NCBI GenBank assembly: GCA_013397435.1
Contig: VZRG01000446.1
Span: forward strand, 310,499 to 374,498
DNA: 64,000 nucleotides
Source of the DNA: Erythrocercus mccallii
Lineage: Eukaryota; Chordata; Aves; Passeriformes; Dicruridae
Direction of reading: 5' to 3'
In this document: positions 1 through 13,700 of the stretch, piece after piece
Layout of the letters: every line of letters begins with the position of its first letter
Position numbering within the stretch: the stretch's first letter is position 1
Made by a program: the position numbers and the translations under genes
The notes under the pieces: model-generated
Database searches by the model: none
What the model saw: the letters and a program-made list of their open reading frames with translations, nothing else
What the model was told of the DNA's origin: nothing

Positions 1-3000
1 TACTCTCCAGCTGACAATGTTCAGCCTCCAGTGTAACTTGTCAAAGCCTGATATGCTTTCCCTTTATCAATGTGGCAAACTCCTGAACACCGTGTGCTCC
101 AAGCAGTGGGCTGCTGTCCCTGTAGGCAACACAATGAAGCACACTGTCATTCTTGCTGCTGCACTCTGACACATGCATCTCCTGGTGTTCAAAAGCTGAA
201 ACAGAACCAGATGCATCTCACAGCTTCACCAGCACAACCCCTCTAACCTGCAGATCCTCAAAAGGCCCTGAGATGGGGTGCCGTGGCATGCACTGACTTA
301 ATGTGAAGAAACCACAAAAAGTGATGACAGGTGGGGTGGCCACAGTGCTTCGAGGGCCTCTTCCTGTTAAGAGTTCTAATTGTGCAATTTCTCGATGCTC
401 ATTTTGAACTGAATAGGATTAGGGTGATCCCAGCATGAATCATTCATGAAGCAAATTCCCCCAGTATTAAGCTCCTCCCCACTCCTTTACACTGCTGGGA
501 CAAAGGTTAAATCTGTGCAGATAGAATACTGTGGGATTAGGAAAATTTGTGGCCAGATACTCAGAAATTGCTGAAACCAAACAGTTGATGCAAATCTGAT
601 GACCAGGGAGAAGCTGGGGATTCCTGAAGTGTATCAGACAATCTCTCAGCTCCAGAAGCCATTTGAAAGCTGAAGGTGTGCACTCAGGGACAGAGCACTG
701 GGGAGATGTGCTGGCATTCACAGGCCATGCAGAACAACTGCACTGACTGCACTTTTGGGACAAAAATGCTGGGGACAGCAGGGAAGCACAGTGATTTCAT
801 CTTCATCATATCTGACAACAGCCCTTTCAGGAATGACCCTGCAGAGTGTTTCTTAGGGGAGTCTGAACTGGGAAAGGGATGTGCTTTTTCTCCCATGCTT
901 TTCAGGATGCCAGTTTACTCTAAAATCCCCAAACAACTTGTCTCCTTTAGTCTCACAATATGGGCAATGCCACATCATACCTACCTCTTCTCTTTCCTTT
1001 AACTCATAACTTAAAATGGTTTTCTTCCTCTTCCTATTCCTCCTTCTTTATTCTCTGCTGTTTTTACCACAGTAAGCTTCTGTTTCTGAGACACAGTTTT
1101 ACATAATTGAGATAATGAAACTGATGGGTCATTCAGGCACAAGTCACAAGCACTATGCCCTATAAACATTTAGACACTCCCTCCATTTCCACTCTGACTG
1201 CAAGAAGCAACTTTTCTTTGGAACTTCCAACATACAGAAATGTGAGACAGGAATAGGGCTTTTCAAGCATAATGAGAAAGAGACATACTGTTCTCTCATG
1301 GGAAACACTGCTGGCATGACAGAGCAAGACTGTAACAGCACCGAGGCCTCTGTCAGCATCTCAACCCAACACAGAGCCTTAGCCCAGCAGTCAGCAAGCC
1401 ATCCTGAAGTACTGTACACTTGAAATTCAAGTTCCATGCAGCTGGTTTCAGCACATTGGCTACCTTCTCTCTGCTGCAATCCTGAACCATGGCACAGAGC
1501 AATGACAGATAAAGGCCCCTTGGCTGGCAGCCTAATCCCACATGACAACATTAGAACTAGGAGCTGTGAACTGGTCCAGTCTGGGCTCACATGGCATCTT
1601 GTGCCCAACATGGGATGGCACAGAGATCTCCCATCCCTCCCTTGCTCTCACACGTGTGGTTCATGGTACATAAACAGACCTTATCACCTCCCCTTAGTGA
1701 TAATAGCAGAAATTTGGGAAAGAGCTTCTGCAGAAACAGATATTCAGGCTCTGCTCTTCTCAAGCCACCTTGAGAGCCAGCAGGGATCCTCCTGGGGACC
1801 TTCCACAGCCCCGATCCCCCTGCAGGCAAGCAGGGTGGCCCTGCAGCGATGCCATCCCAGCCGCCCTGCAGGATGTGGGAGTGCTTGTCACACTGTGCTA
1901 AGGCATATCCATTCCTGTCACTCCCCCACGGGAAACAGGAACACACACAGCAGGCACAGATACTCAGCATGTCCCAGCACAGCAGTACTGTACAGGTGCT
2001 GCAGAAAAAGGCTCCATGAATTGAACACATGCTATATTTTAAATATTCTAAGCTGATCTGTATATACTGTGCTGCCTACACATGTGCAGCTGCTGCTTGT
2101 GTGGGATTTCTGCTACTCTGGATGAAACCTCAGCATTGGCCAAACCTCTCTCCTTCTGCCTAGGAGAAATTTTAGTGCTGAAAAGGCTGCCTCATTTCTG
2201 CAGCCAATAACCTCTGGGTCTGTCCCTCAACTTTTCCCAAGTTCCTGTATGCTACCCTTGCAGCAGCTGGGAAGTGGCGCAGAGATGTGGCTCTTGCCCA
2301 AACACACGACAGTTTATTGCTGTTGCTGTCAACTCTTGAAAAGAATCCAAACAGCAACAGTGAGCAACCTTGGCCAAACAGGTTAATTTCCATGAAAAGG
2401 CTGTTTCCGAGGAAGGAGTACAGGCAGCATTGATGGTTGGGAGCAGCCTTAGGCAGAAATTCATCCCCTCAGTGTGTCACCAGGACTGAAAGGAGTTTGC
2501 ACAGAACAGCCCCAGTGCAAGGAGCTATCGCTGCTGTGAGGAGAAAAGGAAAGAGGAGGAGAGCAGAGCCCACAGGCCTGGCTGCTCTCCTTTGCAATCC
2601 TGGAGCTGGAGAGCACTGTGGGCAGTCTCATGCTCACAAGGAGAATACAATCAGAAATTGAGACACAAACCAACCTCAAGCCTCCCTCTGCCTAGAAGAT
2701 AATCCCTCTGGTTTGGCCATGTGGAATTGCATACACTACCCCACAGCATCTGTACAAAGGGAGTAGCAAAAGTGTTTTTTTCTCTTAGTAGAAAACTGCT
2801 GTCATATAATCACTCCCTCAGATACCGGGCTTATGGTGTCTTCAGCCTAAAAATGCAACAACAGATACACAAAATGTGCTTGAAACACTCTAGGCAGCAG
2901 AGGTATCTCCTCCCTTCTGTTTCTCTGCCCTATTTAAGAGCAGGTCACCAGATAATTTCAGTAACTTTTGCTTACCAATCACCACCTTATCCAAACAGCA

Positions 3001-6000
3001 GTCTTCCCAAGACAACCACACTGAGGCTAGACCTTGGCCTCAGCAGTGACAACATTGCCACTGTTGAGAGAAAGGAAGAGAAAGAAACCCCCTAACACAG
3101 TTTGGGATCCAGCAAATACATTCAGGTTCTTGTTTGCCATCTGTCCTCTTTTTATTAAAACAGATATAGCCATTTAGCAACAAAACCAAACCAAACCAAA
3201 AAAAAGCAAAAAAACAAACAAACAAACAAAAACCCCAAAAACCAAAACCAAACAAATCTGGGCAGCGCCTGGAAGACATAACAGAGGAAGGAGTTTGGCT
3301 GGCAGAGAGACAGCCCCATGTCCTGTCACAGCAGGGTGGCTCTGTGACAAAACAGGGGTCCTGACAGCTCAGGGAGAAAGGCATGTTCTTAAAAGAGGCT
3401 GTCTGCACAGACAGCAATTTGGTGTCAGTGGGTTACATGGTTTGTGCTTTCTAGGTTTGATTTTGTCCAAATCCATATACTCATTGAAAGAACTAAAGTG
3501 GTGCTGCAGCTTGTTCTGCTGTGAGGATTTCATTGCAGCGTGCTTGGCTCACTTGGAGGCACAGAAACCAGGGACCAGACTCCAGGGAATTTACAATGTC
3601 AGTCATCCCTCCTGTATATAAGGTAGTATTTAAGGCAATGATTCCCAGAGTCTGAATATTTTATTGATGTTATGAAGACTGGAAAAAAACATTGATGTGC
3701 ATTGTCTCGATCTTGGAAGGGCCATCAGGGTCCTCATGGGATTTGGAATGTTGACCTTGGTCTGATGGTGCCTGGGCAAAGCCCACCTCTTTGGTGTTGG
3801 ATGAAGACACCAGAGGTTGTTCTTGGAAGGCTTTCACTTCTACCAGGGAGAGGACAGGTAGTGACTGGCTGTGCCTGGCAGCAGATTTCTTTGCTGCTCT
3901 GTCAATACAGATATAATATTAATTGCAATTTTCTGCATCTTCAAAGAAGACAAATACACCACCCACAGATGGCTAAAACTTTTCTCATCTCCTCTGACCT
4001 TTAAGATCCCTTGATGAAACTTTCCTCTGTATTTTAAATGCTTCTTTTATATTATTGATGAACCCTTCAGTTCTTCCTAGTGAAAATTCTTTAGACATTC
4101 AGAGGATCGGAGATCGCCTGTTTGGACAGGTGACAAGCCCATTTCTGCTAAGCTAATATTTTTCAAATCGAGAATCACCAAGAAATGGCTGTAAGAGTGA
4201 AACAAGATGAGAGCTGGAGATACCAGCCTGGCTCTCAGTTGATTTCCTGAGTGTCCTGCCAGCCTGAATGTGCTCTGGTGCTTGATTAATTGAAATTGGG
4301 AGTTTCTGAAAACAAAAGGTGTCACACTCGGCTTCTAATCAGAGCACAAAGGTCTCTCGACTGCTCAGCAGGCAGTGAACGCCCAGCTGCACTGCAAGAT
4401 CTTCATTCTTCCAGGATCTTCTGCCAGTAATGATATTTTCACTGTGTGGCTCTTTAAACCGAGACAAATAACCTCAACAGCAGGGCAAAAAAACCTCTCA
4501 CAACTGTGGCTCTCAAGTAATTACTCCAGGGACCTTTGTGCGTTGACAGCCCCACTCAGGCACAGCCCTTGCAGCTGGTTTCTCCTGAGGGATTGAGCCT
4601 AGCACTGCCTGTCTGAGAATCCTGCTGGTCCTTCCTGCTGCTTTCCAGGTGTCTCTACCTGGCTGAGTTTCATCCAGATTTGGGATGATGAACTTTATCC
4701 TGCACGTTCCTGGCCCCAGGCTATCCAGCTACCATGAAAATACAAACCAGTGGCTAACAGAAATGGTTATTGCTAAAAGGTTTCTTGCTACATTACTTTT
4801 TCTACAGACTCTCATTTTACACCGAAACAGCCACCTTTCCAACGCATGCATGCACACTCAGTAAGCTATGAAAGTAAAACTTTATTACCATGGATTTACC
4901 TCAAAGGGCAAAACTGAGCCAAAAATCAATTCAGGTTTGCTGACAAAAAGCAAAATGCTAATACTAGTTTTAGGGAATCAAAATGTCACTTCTTAGTACC
5001 TGCATGAATATTAATAATTTCATTTTTTAAATAACATTTTTGTTTCTTTTGCTTCACATTTTTGTTTCCTTTGCTGTTGTGCAGAGCAGCTTAAACCTTT
5101 CTAAGGTTGGCCTCAAATCAGTTTGTGCCCTTTTCTGTGCCAGATGTGCTTTCAGGTTTTAGGGTCAGAGGCCTTTTGCATTAAAATTAATTGACTTTGA
5201 GTGGCTCTTTTAATTTTGTTATCAGTTCAGTAATAACCCTGAGGTTTAATGGCTTCAGATCTGTATGTGTCGTATCACAGTGGATGGTCAGAAGTGAAAA
5301 TTGGCCCTGCATTTTTAAACCCAAAATCATCAGTCTTTTGTACTTCAATTACTGTCACAGCCAGACTGTACCAGAGCACAGTACATGCTTGGATGCCCAT
5401 CTCCCAAGGTAGATATTTAGCAGTTTCTACATGCAGTTTGTTCACTTGCCCAGGATATGAAACAGCTCTGACACCTTAGCTCCAGCTGAGCATCAAAAGG
5501 GAATTAGGCACCTAAGTCATTTAAGCATGTCTGTAAATCCTACAAAGCTTCTGTAAGCATCTTTCCCCATGCAAATACTAGTGGAAATCTGTGTTGTAAT
5601 GTAGATGTGAAGTAGAAGATGCATAAAGATCTATAAGTACTCTATTAGTGTTTTTATTAAAGACTTACAAGTGGCTATGCTGTTCTATATGCAGGGCTCC
5701 TTAATAACAACAGGATGTGGGATAAGGCTTGAGTTCTAATGCAACAAAAAACATACAGCAAATAAATTTCTGTGTGCAAAACTGGATTGTAATTATTATG
5801 TTGCCCCAAGCCATAGGAAAATCTTCAGCCTTATCTGAGAAACCAACGAGACTCCAGGAGAGCCAGCTCACAGAAGCACTAAATATTTGCAGCTCTTTTT
5901 TTGTCTGGTCCTGATGGCCCTGCAGTGAGAGCGGGGAGCACATCATCTCTGCAGTGGAGGCATTAAACTTGGCTGTGCTCGCTCTCACCATTTGAACTCC

Positions 6001-6430
6001 TTCAAGGGGAAATGTGCTGCTGTGATTAACCGGGGTTATTAACAGTGCTCAATGACTTGTAATGCCATTGGTAATCAAACAGGTCTCAAAAAGTGGAAGA
6101 AGAGGAATTGAACAGAATTAAAATACACAGAGTGCCTACAGCCTGCCATCCCAGGTCAGTGACGTGCCTGCGCCTACAGCCTGCTATGTATATATAGAAA
6201 TTAATTCACTGACTGCAGATGCACAAGATGAGGATGGAATACGATTCCAAATGTCTTTGCTTAGAAGACACTCAAGCAGTCAAGTATCATTTTAATGTGG
6301 AAATACTGCTGTCATACAAATCACTGACTTCAGGGCCAGGAGTATCCCTGGAGATCTCAAATCTCTTGATCTGCTCTGAGGTAGCAGCAAATATACCAAA
6401 CCAAATCGTTATAGATACTTGCCTGACATG
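1..6430. other. Intronic stretch without recognisable gene
   Basis: Contents seen are the CAAA-rich tract at 3179-3257, a 16-base direct repeat at 6134-6149 and 6172-6187, and an unusual TAACC-GG-GGTTA palindrome with HNF1-like half-sites at 6024-6043. A 206-codon plus-strand frame at 1436-2056 is overlapped by a 147-codon minus-strand frame at 1587-2030. Both lack a recognisable domain, splice context or Kozak support and are taken as chance frames in a moderately GC-rich block. Confidence 0.6.
3179..3257. repeat. CAAA/CCAAA-rich low-complexity tract
   Basis: Nearly 80 bases are composed almost only of A and C in CAAA, CCAAA and CAAAA units. On the gene strand it is T/G-rich. No target-site duplication or retrotransposon body was found next to it. 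Confidence 0.9.
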
Positions 6431-6439
6431 GGCTTGATG

Positions 6440-7130
6440 CCTCTGTGCCATACTTAACCTTCTCTCTTCTACCAAAAAACCGAAGTAAACGCACCCCATC
6501 CTCCCAGTATTTTGTACTTTTTGCCTCTGAACAACATTGTTTTCCTCCTATCTCTTTTTTTTCTCCTAGACTTCTTTATTTTTTCAAGTTTTCCTGTAAT
6601 TTTCTTAAGTAGAGAACCCAGAACTGGCTCCAGTCCTTCACCTGAGGAGCAGAATAACAACCCTTCCTCCTAATGACATCCATTTGGAGACGGACTGAAA
6701 AGTGCTTTCTTTATGAAAAGATTCCCAAGCAATCTTGACTCATGTTCAATTTGTGGTCCACTGTAAGCTCCTCTTTCTTTCCTGCAGTGTCGCTGCCTTC
6801 CATATTTTTCATACTTTATCTGTGCACTTAAGTCTTCTTTCTAGAGCGTAACTCATAAGAAACTTGTCTTTACTGAATTCTGCTCTATTGATTTTGAGTA
6901 CTTCTCCCATGTATCAGGATGATACTTTAATTCAGGCTGTATCCTTCAGAGTGAATCCCAATTTGGCACAAACCACATATTTTTTCTGGGAGTACAGTCT
7001 CCTCTCGCATACACTATTAATGAAAATGTTGGCTTAAATCAAACTCAACACAAACTGCTCAAGACTCCTCAGCGTCTGTCCCCCATTTATCTGCAACACA
7101 TTTCTAAGCAGAGTGAATTCTTTAATTATG
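6440..7130 (-). mobile_element. Ancient CR1-family LINE fossil (reverse-transcriptase C-terminal part)
   Basis: CR1 elements are non-LTR retrotransposons typical of birds and reptiles. The sense strand is minus. Around 6720-6770 the minus strand reads ELTVDHKLNMSQDC, matching the CR1 ORF2 motif of the type LVDxKLNMSQQC downstream of the polymerase core. The plus strand also carries the order of segments expected from an inverted CR1: agaacccagaactgg near 6614, a block around 6870-6920 resembling the tttattgaattt region, and attaatgaaaat near 7016. Many stops and small indels show it is long dead. The 5' and 3' boundaries are blurred; the left edge could reach 6440 and the right edge about 7160. 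It may be an older CR1 or L3-like subfamily rather than the youngest avian ones. Confidence 0.82.
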
Positions 7131-7752
7131 TGTCCTCCTACCTTACATTAAGTTAATCCAGCCCCTCTTTGTTCAGGGGTAGGAGGGGTAGGAGTTCCTT
7201 GTGAAGGATTCTCACAAGGTTCACTGATCCCACTGTTCCTGGCAATCCCGTCCCTTCACTCTTGCCTGTTAGCGCAGACAGCTGCTCTGGCTCAGAAGGC
7301 AGGTTTGAAATGAAATGCTGCAGCATCTCCCATGCTTTACACTAATGCAAGACCCCAGTCCTGGAAGAAGTGAGCAGAGTTCATCACCCTGCATCCTGCA
7401 GTCAATGCATAGATGCAGTAGGTCTGAGAGAGCCTAAGGCCTGGATTTTCCAAACCTACATGCTTTTCAGGTATATAACTTCTTTCCATTCAGAAATACG
7501 GGTTTAGGCAGTTAAAAATGCTAACTGGAGTGTGGAAAAATCAGGGTAAGTCTATAAAAATTGGATGGACTTCCATGCAGCTAATTCTTTATACAGCACT
7601 TTCTTCCTCTGCTCTTCAGCTGCTTAATAACTATTTCCCCTTGGAACAGCCCCTCTGTGTCCTTGCTTTCTCTTGTTTTTTTTCTAACCCATCTTCAGTT
7701 AAATCTTCCCAATTCAGCTCTCACCCCTTGAGAGAGGGTTTGAAAGCTGCCG

Positions 7753-7815
7753 AGCTAAGTGATTTGCTCAAAGTGCTCTGTCTGACAGAGGTGGGCTATG
7801 AGAGCTGGGAGGAAG
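7753..7815 (-). mobile_element. MIR-like SINE remnant (inverted)
   Basis: The plus strand reads taagtgatttgctcaaagtg followed by gacagaggtgggctatgag. It follows the order of an inverted MIR core: taagtgacttgcccaaggtc, then a gcagagctgggat-type block. Only about 60 bases are recognisable and they are heavily diverged. It could also be another core-SINE of amniotes. Confidence 0.45.
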
Positions 7816-10703
7816 GGCAAGCCCCGAGGGGAAGCAGCAAGCAGGTCCTTGGAACCAGTTCAGATTTTGTTAATGAGCTTGGCAGGTAAATGTAAGGAGC
7901 CAAGAGCCTATTTGGCTTATCAGCAAGGACCCTTTCTAACCTCTACTTAATTAGCTTCTATTGATTTTCAGGATAAGAAAAATTTCTATGAGATTCTGAG
8001 GAATTTTAGGGGACATGTGGACTGATGAGAAATTTGGATTCCTCCCCACTCATCATCTAAGATTCCTCTATTTGCGTTTTTTTCTCTCCTCGGCTCAAGT
8101 TCCACCTTTTTCCAGGGCTGAAGGCACAGGTGGCAAGCAGAAGGACTGGAGACAGCAGAGAGAGACCATGTTCTTGAGAGCTGTGTAAGAGGAATCTGGG
8201 TGAGTTTCAAGCCCATGCAACAGGCAGCACACTCCTGTATCCAGCCCATCTGAGTCTGTAGATGGACTTGTGTCTAAATTGCCGTAGCAAAGCCAGGCTG
8301 CTGATCCTGCAGAGCCCTGGCCCCCTTGCCTGGCCTGGGAAAGGTGCTCCTGTGGCTCTGTCACACCATCACAATTACCTGTGTGTTTCTTCAGGTCAAG
8401 GTCCTTGAAATAACCTGAGTGTCACGGTGAAGCCCAGTGGTGATGGTTTAAGAGCATGGGATCAAGCACTGCCTGCCCTGGGTTATATGTCAGTGGGATG
8501 TAAGAGGATACAAGATCTGCCAGGATAATTTTGGAGGACTGCACAAGGATTGAAAGAAACCACACCTGTCTTGTTCGTTCCTCTGTTCTGCCTCCTGGAG
8601 AGCTGTCAGTACCCCAACAACCTCAGGGGAATCAGACTGTTGACTCCAGAAAATAGCCTGGGAATAAGTTACCATGCATACAATGCAAACAGCTGGGGAA
8701 ACTGAGCCAAGGAACACCAGAGAGAGCAAAATTATCCAACAATACACAGAAGGGAACAGTTGGCATATTACCTCAATCCTATCTGCTGGAGAGTATTTTC
8801 TCTACTGTGAATGGACAAGCTACGAGATGAGATGGGAATACTGGGAGTTGGTTAGGTAGGCTGCTAGTAACTGTGCTTCAGTTTTTTACTAACACAAGAA
8901 AGCTGATTCTTGCTGTGTTTGCCATACTAATAATGAGAGAGGCACCACAAATGACTGAGTTTTGTGAACTCCAAAGCAAGGATTGATATACAGTAACAAA
9001 AAATAAAAAGACAAAAGAGGAAGCTGACAAGACATGCTCTGTTCATTTACTTGATACGAGTAGTTTGGTTTTTAATTATGCATTCACTGCCTCACAGTGT
9101 GCTGGGGACCATTTCACCACAGCTTATTCTAGAAAGTAATTTAATTCTCAGTAACAGGAATCCTCACTGCTTCTCTGCCATGGCTGCTAAATCCTCATTT
9201 TGAGACTGAAACAGGAACTATCACTGGCACACGAGTGCACAGGCTCTGTGGAATTCAGGGAAACACATATAGGTACTCACATGTGCTACATGGGCACACA
9301 TCACAGGGGCTGTAAATCCAATTAATTGATCAAACCAACTTCAGCCACTAAAAATTTCCCTTTTTAAGTTCACTAAAACACGTATTTGCACAGGCAAACA
9401 CATATTAATTACAATGCCTCTGTTCAACAGAAGTCTTGCATACTTAAGCAGTAGATGAATTGTATCAATGAACCGAAGACGGCAGAGCTGCAACCTGAGA
9501 GCTCGCAGTCAGAGAGGAGAGCAGGGATCCTGCTTCTCATCCTCCACCAATCTGAGTCTTCAGCTGGGCCAACAGTGCCTGATGCCAGACACTGACTGTC
9601 TGGGCAGAACAGAAGGAAAAATATGCTCTTTGTGCTTTTGATGATTTTTATCATTATTTGCAACTAATATTTGGGTTCTGTTGAGACCAAGAGGATATTG
9701 ATTACTGAATCAAGGGCAGGGGAGGAAGGGAAAAATAATTTCAACCATCTAGTGACATGATCATTTCAAATCACTTCCACCGGGCACTGTGCTAATGAAA
9801 GATAGTGCAACCAGTTGTGCAGAGCTCAGCTCAGTATTGATCCTGACAGATGAGAAAATCCTTTTCATGTCTGAAAGGGCACAAACTGTCAAAAACATCA
9901 AGGACTTCTTCAGACTGTATTTCCCCATTTTTATTTGCTGTCAGAGAGTCCCAGTTAATATCTGTATTGGATACAGACAAGTCCAGACACTGATTATTTT
10001 TTTGCATGCAAGTTCTTCTACTATACATAGGAGTTGCCACATCAGATATGACCAGAGGGGTTTCCAATAAAACCTCCCCTCTCAGAGCAGCACAAGCTGC
10101 TTCAGAGAGCGTATAAATGCTCCCACCAAGGCATTAGAGGTGTAACTCGCCTCGATGAAAATTTCCTCTGTAGCCTTAAAATTTAAAGGTTGGATTAAAT
10201 AAAAAAGTCACTGAATCAATTCACCTCCTGGGGAAGCCAAATCCACAGGCATAGCATTTTTGAACCTCCATGTCCTACCACAAAGCAGTTCATTGCGAAA
10301 AAGGAGATTGAACTGATGCATAAAAAGGTAATAGATTTTTAAGTAATAGAAGGGAAGATAATGTGGCCTATAAAGGGCCATCATAAAAAATGTCACACAC
10401 TGACCAAGGATGGAAAATGACACTGGCACGTTTGCCCTGACATGTCACAGCTGCAAGGACAGAATACAAAAAAAATCTCAAGAAATGTTACCACTCCATC
10501 AGACCTTGCCATTTCTGTCCACAGGACTGTGACATGGCTCCATGTGGATATCCCCACTGCAAGGCAGCCCTGATCCTGCAAAACATGAGGCTGTGTCTGA
10601 GAGGTTCTCCCGAGGAGGAGTGGGACGGCTGGATTAACCTCGAGCAGCATGTTTGATGTGCATGGAAACCCTGCCAAGGCAGACTGTCACTTATTAAGAA
10701 CAT

Positions 10704-10732
10704 TTGTCAAGGTTGTTAAACAACCTTGACAA
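10704..10732. repeat. 29-base near-perfect palindrome (14-bp arms, 1-base centre)
   Basis: The left arm TTGTCAAGGTTGTT (10704-10717) is exactly complementary to the right arm AACAACCTTGACAA (10719-10732) around a single A. Symmetry stops at both outer flanks. By a rough equal-base estimate, a perfect 14-bp inverted repeat with a loop of nine or fewer is expected about 0.002 times in 64 kb. It does not match a miRNA precursor, because there is no usable loop. It could extrude as a cruciform or bind a dimeric factor; function unknown. Confidence 0.95.
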
Positions 10733-13700
10733 TAAACCCAGAGGCAGCAGCAGCAGAAGGGGGCCTGCGACACTCCCTGAATCTGCTTTATTAAATGTAG
10801 CCTCATTTGATTCAAACATCAAATGAACTGGCTGTGATCTCTCCCATCTGAGGGTTGATAGGAAGGGTTTAAGAATCACAGCCTGCACGGGTGGCTGGAT
10901 GTCTCTGGTGGGAAATCTTCCCAAACCCTACCTAGAAAACACCTACACATACTAGCAGGGCACTGTGCTTATTCACAGAGCCTTCAACTCTCTCCCTCTG
11001 GCCTCCCATGAGTCACACAGGGGCTTTGCAAGGAAGATCCTCCATCCCTTTTCAGGCTTTCCACCCGCAGGTGAGGACAGGCCAAGGGCAGGGCCCCAGA
11101 TGTGCTCTCCAGGTTGGACACAGCCAGGATGGATTAACAACCGGGATGGATTAACTTGGCAAGGAGGGAGGTCATATGTGGCAAGGCCTGAAGTGCATTC
11201 TCTGTGACTGTACACCTGCCCTCCTGTCCCCATCCTCACCACGGCTACAGCCTGCCCTGCCTGCCAGAGAAAGGAGGGTTTGTGTCTGACTTGGGGACCT
11301 CCACAGTACATTCACACCTTATGTTCTCAAACAGTTCTTTGGTGAATCTAAAGAATTATAAATAAGCAAAGCCTATAGCATTGCCAAAAAAATTCCAAAG
11401 CTTAAAAGAAACTTCTACTATTGAGAAGTGCTCCATGAAAATGAAAATATCTGTGGGTTATACAGGGTTCCAGTGAGAAATCTGTGGTGTGAGCCTGGGC
11501 CTCCATGCTCCCCCCAGGTTTGGGTTCTCTAGCAGAGACTGGGCACCCCAATCTCATCAGCTGTCCCCAGACTCTCATGCTGATGTGACACCAAGAGCTC
11601 TGTGGAACAGAATGATTTTCCAGCCACCCCTTCTCACTTTGCTATTTGGAGTCTGGAAATCTGGTCCATGATAGGCAGGAGAATCCCACACAGGGAGGAG
11701 ACTCTGGAGATGGTCTGGGCTGACCTACTGCTTGGAAGAGGGGGAGAGAAAAATGGGAGATGAAAACAGTCCTGACTATGAGAGTAACTGGACATCAGTC
11801 CCAAAGGATTATCCTGATGTATCACACAGCTCCTCTTCAACACAGACTGTTAATTGAGATGATATTTTTGGTTATTTTTTCCTATTTTTTTTCCACTCAG
11901 AAAACAGCTGCTGGCAGCATCTATTAAGAGACTTTCCCCAGCTTTACTTATGCTTTCAGGTTCTATTCATAAACCTGTTGCCAGCAAATAAGGAATGGTT
12001 ACCTGCCCACTGACACTCAGGAAGACTAGGACTCAAAACATATGCGATATAGAACAGATGAAGTAATCATTTTCCTCCAGCAAAATGGGGTAGGTTGAGA
12101 GTTAATTAATTCACAATTCATAAAATTGTTTACAGAGTAAGGATACATTCAGCTTTTTAAAAATTTTACTTTTTTAAAATTATTTTTATTTATTTAACCA
12201 GGAGGCTGTCACTGGTTTAATTAACAAAACTTTCGGTGTCGTGTTGGTCCACATAGACATAGTTGAGCTGTACTTCTACAAAATTCTGGGCATTAGTGTG
12301 GAATATGGCTTGCTATATGAGCTCAGTTCTGTTCGCTTGCATATGCCTGTCCTTGTTTCTCCTCTCAAATACAGCCTGAATGGAACCATTTTCATCAACT
12401 ACAGACAAGGAAACCAATGTAATATAGAGTGCATGTGAATGATGACTGAGGAATTGTATATTTTATGAAAAGAAGAGGCGGATGTATTTTTCTAGATAAA
12501 GGATCTGTCTGTGTTTGGAACATCCTGTTTGGGAGAGAACAAGAGCCACTAAATAATATTCAGTCAAAATGTTCTGAGCTTGGGTTTGCATTTATATAAA
12601 AATACTGTTTCTTTATGCAAAGTTTGAACGTGATGTCTCATTTCTATCTTCTGTAGTCATAAAATTAACACAGTTATTGTGGCCTTTGGCACCTTCTATT
12701 ATGTCCTTTAAGTTTGATCTTTTATAGCAACATTTTGTGGGACTCTGAGTGGATATTCTGTCAATCTGTATCTAATAAAAGTCAATGACATAGTTATTTG
12801 TAATCATGAAAAGTAGACACGAAGAACATGCTGTGTATCCTAACCCACCATTTGTTCCTAGGACACTTTGATGCCTCATTAGAGGTGAGATCAAAGCACC
12901 TTATATCTGTATTCCCCACTCTGAGACACACTCCTTCTTTAGATCTCTTACTCATTTCTGCCCAGTTAAATCACTGTGGTGGTCAGTGGGTAATCCACAG
13001 CCTCCATCAACCACAGGAGTTGTAGGCTAGGTCAGATCACAAGGGGAACCAGCTGGCTTTTCTTAGATTTGTGGCTATCATTCTTGAAGACTTCATGCAT
13101 GCCAAGTTTCACCCTGGCAGGGAACAGATAGGTGTAGATCCACCACAGAGCAGAAGGGCCTCTAGGAGAACTGGGACAGAAATCACAACCTTCAATCAAG
13201 CTTAACAGGCAGCCTGATGCAGAAAAACCTGCAGGACCCTTCTCACAATGCAGATAGGGCTAAAAATAAGAGATTATGGACTTCTGAGGGCTTTTCCATC
13301 CCCAGCCATGCTGAAGATCAAAAGCTGACCTATCTCCTCCCTGGGCAGGAAGAGGAACAATGTTCATGTCAGCGATGAATCAGCCATGAAAAGAGATAGT
13401 GTTCTGTTTTGCTAACCTTTATTATGTATGTGTGAGGGGAAAATGCAGGATGAAAAATTATTCCTCTTGACATACAACTAAATAAATATCTTTTGTGTTT
13501 AAGAAGTTTTTGTTTTCTTTATGCCTTTAGCTTGGACAATGTAAAACTAGCCAGAGTGTATCACGACTGGAAAATGTCCCTGCAATGCGTGATGAATTTA
13601 AAACAACATTGTGCATGTCAAATTGCCAGAACTGCAGGTCAAGAGAGACCTGCAAAAAGAGGTGCTACACAACTGGGCCAAAAAAAGCTGCAGAAATCTT

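Noticed and set aside
1436..2056. Longest open frame in the window (206 codons, plus strand), with a 147-codon frame opposite
   Set aside because: No recognisable domain, biased toward Ser/His/Cys typical of shadow translation, no splice-flanked structure, and both strands open together in a GC-richer block.
8685..8712. ggggaaactgagccaagg, similar to the inverted MIR core
   Set aside because: Only one short word matches and flanks do not continue the core.
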